DNA of 64,000 bases from Biancaea sappan (Eukaryota; Streptophyta; Magnoliopsida; Fabales; Fabaceae), in assembly GCA_037074585.1 (NCBI GenBank), contig CM073493.1, positions 2,968,001 to 3,032,000 of the forward strand, written 5' to 3'. The number at the start of each line of letters is the position of its first letter. Position 1 is the stretch's first letter. Both the position numbers and the translations under genes were made by a program. Positions 59,560 through 64,000 of the stretch are shown here, piece by piece. The notes under the pieces are model-generated. The model made no database searches and was not told where the DNA came from. It saw only the letters and a list, made by a program, of their open reading frames with translations.

Positions 59560-60114
59560 TTTAAGAGGAAAAAGGGAAAGAAAAAGAAATAAACAAACAA
59601 GCCAAAGAAAAATCTTTAATTTTGAACATTGTTTAGGTAAAAAGTGAAGCCTATATCCTCAGAGGTAAAATTAATTTGCATTTTTCACTGTAATGTCTCT
59701 TTTAGAAAGCCTAAAACCCTATTTTGGTCCACCAAAAAGGTTTATTTTCAAAATGATCCCTAACAAATGAAACAATTACAAACTGGTCCCTCCATTGCCC
59801 GACTCTTTAAAAAATTAATGGAAAGTTGATGTGGACCATTAAACGCTAATGTGGCAATGTTCAAAGGGCAATCAACTGAAGTTCTGCTTAATTCTTTGTC
59901 CTTCTCTTGTCTAAATCTGCAGCGGTAATTTTGCACTCAAAAAATGCACTATCCAGTAACAAAATTGAATTGCAAGTTTCTCTTCAAAATACTTATTATG
60001 TGTAGTAATTCTCTAGTCCTGTAGTTTAAGAGGAGACTTTCAAACATGACAATCAAGGTTTTAAATTGCAATTGGGGTCGCGATTACGGTTGCGGTTGCA
60101 ATTGCATTACAGGT
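59560..60114. other. Non-coding, MITE-like debris
   Basis: About 59735-59880 has the TTTGGTCC/AATGATCCCT style of long-inverted-repeat plant MITEs, with no clear partner arm. About 60045-60112 (AAATTGCAATTGGGGTCGCG) is continued at about 60930-60975 (ATTGCGATACAATTGTGGTC), so the hAT-like element between them is nested in another repeat. Confidence 0.35.
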
Positions 60115-60122
60115 TTTGTAAA

Positions 60123-60927
60123 CAATGTTTTTGGAACTAGCCTAGTTATTGACCCGAGCTGGCCTCTGAGTTATTAGTTCAATCGCTGGGTCACTGGGTC
60201 AACCGTTGGGTCAACGGGTCAATAGGGATAAATAAATTAAAAATTATATATATAGTTATATTTGTTTAGAAATAAATTTAAAACTAAGTAAAATAAATAA
60301 TTGATATACAAATTTCACACTTTAAAGTCTTAAAACTATAGTCATTAGTCATAAATAATTAAAATACAAATATTCATAAATAAATTTTTAGTCATAAAAT
60401 TACATATAATTTTTTTAAAATGTTTTATTGTTATCTTTTATATTAGATGATTATATAAAATTTTTGTTTATGCTCTTCAATTTTTCTTGATTTAATTTTT
60501 TTACATCAAATAATTATATAAATATAATTGTTGTTTTTTTTTCCTTATCTCCTAATTCATTAGTAATAACATACTTATTTTTTGTTTAATTAAATATTTT
60601 TTCTATTTTAGTTTTATCATCTTGCCATATGCACATTTTGATTTTTGGGTTAGAATAATTTTAACATCTTATATATAATATTTCACTCATATAAATTAAA
60701 AAGTTAATAGCAAGATATTAAGACACACAACCTATAGGTGGGAGGATATAGTTTGATTCTTATTAAGTGCACATTTTTTTTAAATTTTCATACAAATTTA
60801 AGAGAGAAAAAAAAGGTTCGGGTCAACTGAGTAAGCTTTGAGCAGCCCAGGTCGACCGAGTCAAAGCTAGTTCATATGTAAACTAGTTTAAACATGTGAC
60901 TCGACTAGACCGAATCCAAAAACATTG
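60123..60927. mobile_element. hAT-like MITE, 805 bp
   Basis: The ends are CAATGTTTTTGGA and TCCAAAAACATTG, perfect inverted repeats. Flanks are TTTGTAAA (60115-60122) and GTTGTAAA (60928-60935), an 8-bp duplication with one mismatch, as for hAT. Near the ends, GGGTCAAC and GGTCGACC blocks are inverted copies. The AT-rich interior has no coding capacity. Confidence 0.65.
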
Positions 60928-61691
60928 GTTGTAAACATTGCGATACAATTGTGGTCATTGCATCATTGCGGTCATGTTTTTTTTTTTTCACAAAATATAT
61001 ATATAATTGTTATAACTTTAATTTTAAATGTATATATATAATATTATATTTAATATTTATATTAATTCTATAAATAATATATAATTTCTATCCTTAAATA
61101 TAGTTTTAGCCAAATGTCAAATGTGATTTCAAATCTCAGATGTGATCCCTTCTTAATTAATCTAATTTTATTTTAATTTTATTAGTTAATTATTTTTCCA
61201 GTTATTTATTACATAAATGATTCAATCAGCACATCAAAAATCTAAGATTTTCTATTTGAGTCATTTAATAAACTATATTCAAATTTCATTTTATAAACAA
61301 AAATTATAATTAATCAATTGAGTCAAATAAAAAATCTACATTCATTCCCACGGTTTCAGTTAATGAATCCAATCAACGAAAAAATTATAATTATTCAATT
61401 GAATCAAATTATCAAACTACATTCAACTATAACTAATCAATCTAACAAACTACATTCGCCAACAGTTTCACTTTTCTCCACAAGTCTACAATTATCAAAT
61501 CAAAATGTCAAATTATGTCATTCTAAATTACGGCCTTCATTCACCCACAAATCATCTTATGCGACGGTTTCTTTTCACCTATAAATCATTTCACGCCACA
61601 TCTCAATGACTCAGAGCCTCATACTCTCACACGTTACAATCAGTCAAACTCATATCAAACCCTTCACGGCTTCACCTTTAGTAGTACACTC
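60928..61691. other. AT-rich spacer
   Basis: No gene is seen. The open frame at 61318-61584 is low-complexity (Asn/Ser/His-rich) without family resemblance. Confidence 0.4.
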
Positions 61692-61695
61692 GAAA

Positions 61696-61949
61696 GGGCT
61701 GTTTAGTATCTAAGAAAGAGTAGCAATAGAAAGAAAATAGGAAAATGGAAAAGAAGAGAGAATGAAAAAAAGAGGAGGAAAAGGAAAAAAAAACTTATTT
61801 GGTATGCAATAGAAAAGAAAGAAAGAAAATAAGATTATTATATATTTCGTTTCCAACTGCTACAGCGAGTCATACCAAACAACAGAAAAAATGCACAATA
61901 ATAAAAATGTGCTTTCCTTTCCCACTTTCGCTAGCATACCAAACGGCCC
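61696..61949. mobile_element. 254-bp MITE with GGGCYGTTTRGTAT ends
   Basis: The left end GGGCTGTTTAGTAT and the right end ATACCAAACGGCCC form imperfect inverted repeats, flanked by GAAA at 61692-61695 and 61950-61953. A purine-rich interior separates them. The GGGCCGTTTGG-type ends suggest a PIF/Harbinger or similar MITE family; the superfamily is uncertain because the duplication length is ambiguous. Confidence 0.65.
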
Positions 61950-61975
61950 GAAATCTTTAACTCTCACACTCTCAA

Positions 61976-64000
61976 TGTAATACCCCGAGGATTTACTTGA
62001 ACATCTTATTATGTTGTGTGGAACAAATGAATTGTTGTGAAAAGTATAAAGGAATAAAATAAATTACAGGGACCCAAGTGAATGAATTTTACAAGTTAGA
62101 GTGGTTTTGAGGAATTTTAACCAAGGAAATCTAATGGCCTTACAAGGGACAAGTGTAAATCTTACCTCCTTTAGATTGAAATTTGGAAGTTGTGGGGAAG
62201 CTTCATTTGGTGAAGCTTTCACGAAGGGAAAGAAAGGAAAAAGAAGAAAAGGAGAATTAGTGGGGGACAATTGTTGGATGTTTGTTGGCTTCTTAGAAAG
62301 CCTCCTCTTCGTACAAAGAGGATGGAGACCAAGGGGAGAGAGAAGTCAACATAGAGACAAGAGATGGGTGATATGAGAAGGAGATCAAGAGAGAGATGAG
62401 CAAGCTACTATTTCCCTCATGACGTCCACCACCATGGTCAGTGTTAGTGTCCTTCTTGACCGTCTGGTGAGCTGCAACTTGGTGACCCATGGTGGTCGAA
62501 GGAGGTTGTAGTTGGTGAGGGAAAGCACACGGGTTCAAGGGTTGAAGTATAGTATAAAGAAGGAGATGAAACCTTAATGAATCCGAGCAGAGGAAGACGA
62601 CTAGGAGGTAAGTTTCAAATTCATTTCTAGTTTCTGTCGCAATTCATGATCTATGAGAATGAGGGCTATCTTATTCTATTATAAAAGTGGAATTATGAAA
62701 TGATTTGGAGGATCAAACAGAAAGAAAAAGTATGACAGTAAACTACAGGGACTAAAATGAAAAGTACTGAAAAGTTTTCTGGGGTTGATTTAATTTTGCA
62801 AGAAAATATGTATTTAATCTATGGATCTAGATGAAGTGAAATATGGACTTCAATCAAGAAAAGGAAATAAGGAAAAATTAACTAAGGGGCTGTGAAAGGA
62901 AAATAGGATAGTTTAAAATACTTTTGCTTTTAGGTGTTTTTTTTTATGACCAAATCAATTCTTAAAATCATAAAATTTTTATGGGGATCTCCTAACACGT
63001 TATTAATCTGATCTGGACAGTTTCAAGCTCATCAAAATTGGTTTGATTGGTCAAATAAACATGAGAACAATACTTTGTTCAGTGTAGAGCAAATTTGAAC
63101 AGTTTCGAAAATTAATTCGGTTTTAGCAGCTAAAGATTTTATTTTGGTCTACAAATTTTATTGTACTTAACAAAAACATAAAGCTAATTATCTGCAAAAT
63201 TTCATATCATTTGGACATGATTAACTAAGTCTAAAACGTATAACACTGTACCTATTTAGAATTTTGACAGCTCTGACCTTTAGCCACTAATAAGGTCTTT
63301 AGTAGGGTCTAACGATAGAGTTAAATTCTGAAATTTTTATCCTAGTATGTTAACATACTAATAACGATTTATACCAAATTTCATAATTTTTGGAGCTATA
63401 GTTTATTCCCAGAAATTTCTTAAAGATTAGTCTTGATTTTAACCTCAAAACAGAACAAAGCTAAATGAATGATAGCCTATGTTCTGATTAAGTGTTATCT
63501 CCTTGCTTGGCTTGATCTTTAGGCCTTTGATGAATTCCTTGGCATTTATCCTCTGATTTGAAGTGTAGAATTTTAGCTTGGAATCGAGGTGAGAGATCCT
63601 ACCTTACCTTGTTTGCTTATTTAATGTATATATTAAAAGTATACTTTATATATATATATATATATATGTGACATGAAATTCATGCATTCATGATATACAT
63701 TGAAATGTGTAAATATGATTCTGTTGTGAACTTTTCCTAAAATGGAATGCATATGGTTGCCTATGGTTGTGTAATGTGATTGTGTTTGATTTCGAAAGAA
63801 ATGGAAGTAAAGTTCATGGGATCCCCTGGGATGAAACAGGGGTGGAATGAAATCACTATGGCCATGTGATATTGAATATGATATTCGTCCTTTTAAAGAC
63901 AGGGTGAAATAAGGTTGGATTACAGATTTGTCCCTTCGAGGACATGGGTGAAATAAGGGAGGATGCGGCAGGGGCCGTGGGGCAACGGCCACTTATTGTG
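61976..64000 (+). mobile_element. LTR of the TGTAATACC family, running off the window
   Basis: It begins TGTAATACCCCGAGG at 61976. A pyrimidine/purine-rich leader and a TAGGAGGTAAG donor-like site are near 62600. Near the window end, repeated blocks of the type CCTTCGAGGACATGGGTGAAATAAGG (about 63840-63965) fit the G-rich part of such LTRs. No end, target duplication or coding domain is within view. The ORF pairs at 62064-62538 are frames through the leader and are not genes. Confidence 0.55.

Noticed and set aside
62064..62538. Three overlapping frames on both strands
   Set aside because: They lie in the purine-rich leader of an LTR with no domain evidence.
63633..63992. 119-codon minus-strand frame
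   Set aside because: It crosses LTR repeats and a TA run; no homologous family recognised.
1..64000. tRNA, rRNA or miRNA genes
   Set aside because: No cloverleaf, rRNA core or known miRNA precursor was recognised by eye; the tRNA-like strings are retrotransposon primer sites.

Overview
This window is plant nuclear DNA, most probably from a eudicot. It is AT-rich, its genes carry GT-AG introns, and most of it is transposable-element sequence of kinds typical of plants: Ty1-copia remnants, long 'TGTAATACC' LTRs, CACTA (En/Spm) elements and hAT/MITE elements. There are no prokaryotic features. The species cannot be read from the sequence.

The one host gene that looks functional is a leucine-rich-repeat receptor kinase of the non-RD class (LRR-XII, At3g47570/Xa21/EFR-like) on the plus strand. 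Three pieces are seen: an exon with three LRRs (2252-2470), a large exon with 13 LRRs, the membrane segment and most of the kinase (17089-18846), and the last kinase exon (19027-19397). The first two pieces join in phase exactly between LRR units, so about 14.6 kb of TE-filled DNA appears to be one intron. The 5' end (signal peptide, LRR cap, earlier LRRs) is not in the window.

Layout. 1-2251: AT-rich flank or intron with a diverged duplication and a LINE tail. 2471-17088: giant intron holding LTR fragments, a decayed minus-strand Ty1-copia element (about 5.25-14.9 kb) and a 3.0-kb CACTA-like element inserted in that element's LTR. 19.8-29.4 kb: stacked LTRs, including a clean solo LTR (25655-28188, TSD TATGT) with a 59-bp tandem array. 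29.4-38.4 kb: a minus-strand LTR split by a 6,389-bp non-autonomous CACTA element (30833-37221, TSD ATT) that carries exon fragments of two unrelated host genes, a CHD3/PICKLE-type chromatin remodeller and the nucleoporin ALADIN. 40.45-46.57 kb: a decayed CACTA TNP2 transposase gene (minus strand), interrupted by a solo LTR (TSD GTCAT) and by a second CACTA element (TSD ACA). Both insertions sit cleanly inside the reading frame. 47.7-51.1 kb: a second truncated Ty1-copia element. 51.66-54.90 kb: a hAT-type element (8-bp TSD) containing a solo LTR (TSD CATAT). 56.9-57.95 kb: CACTA-type subterminal repeats ending in GTAGTG. 58.0-59.55 kb: pseudogene pieces of a DEAD-box RNA helicase (RH1-like). 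60-64 kb: two MITE/hAT elements and another 'TGTAATACC' LTR running off the window.

Apart from the receptor kinase there is no operon-like or pathway logic. The window is best read as a record of nested insertions, with insertion order recoverable from target-site duplications, and one host gene maintained across a TE-swollen intron. The most notable object is the gene-fragment-carrying CACTA element at 30833-37221.
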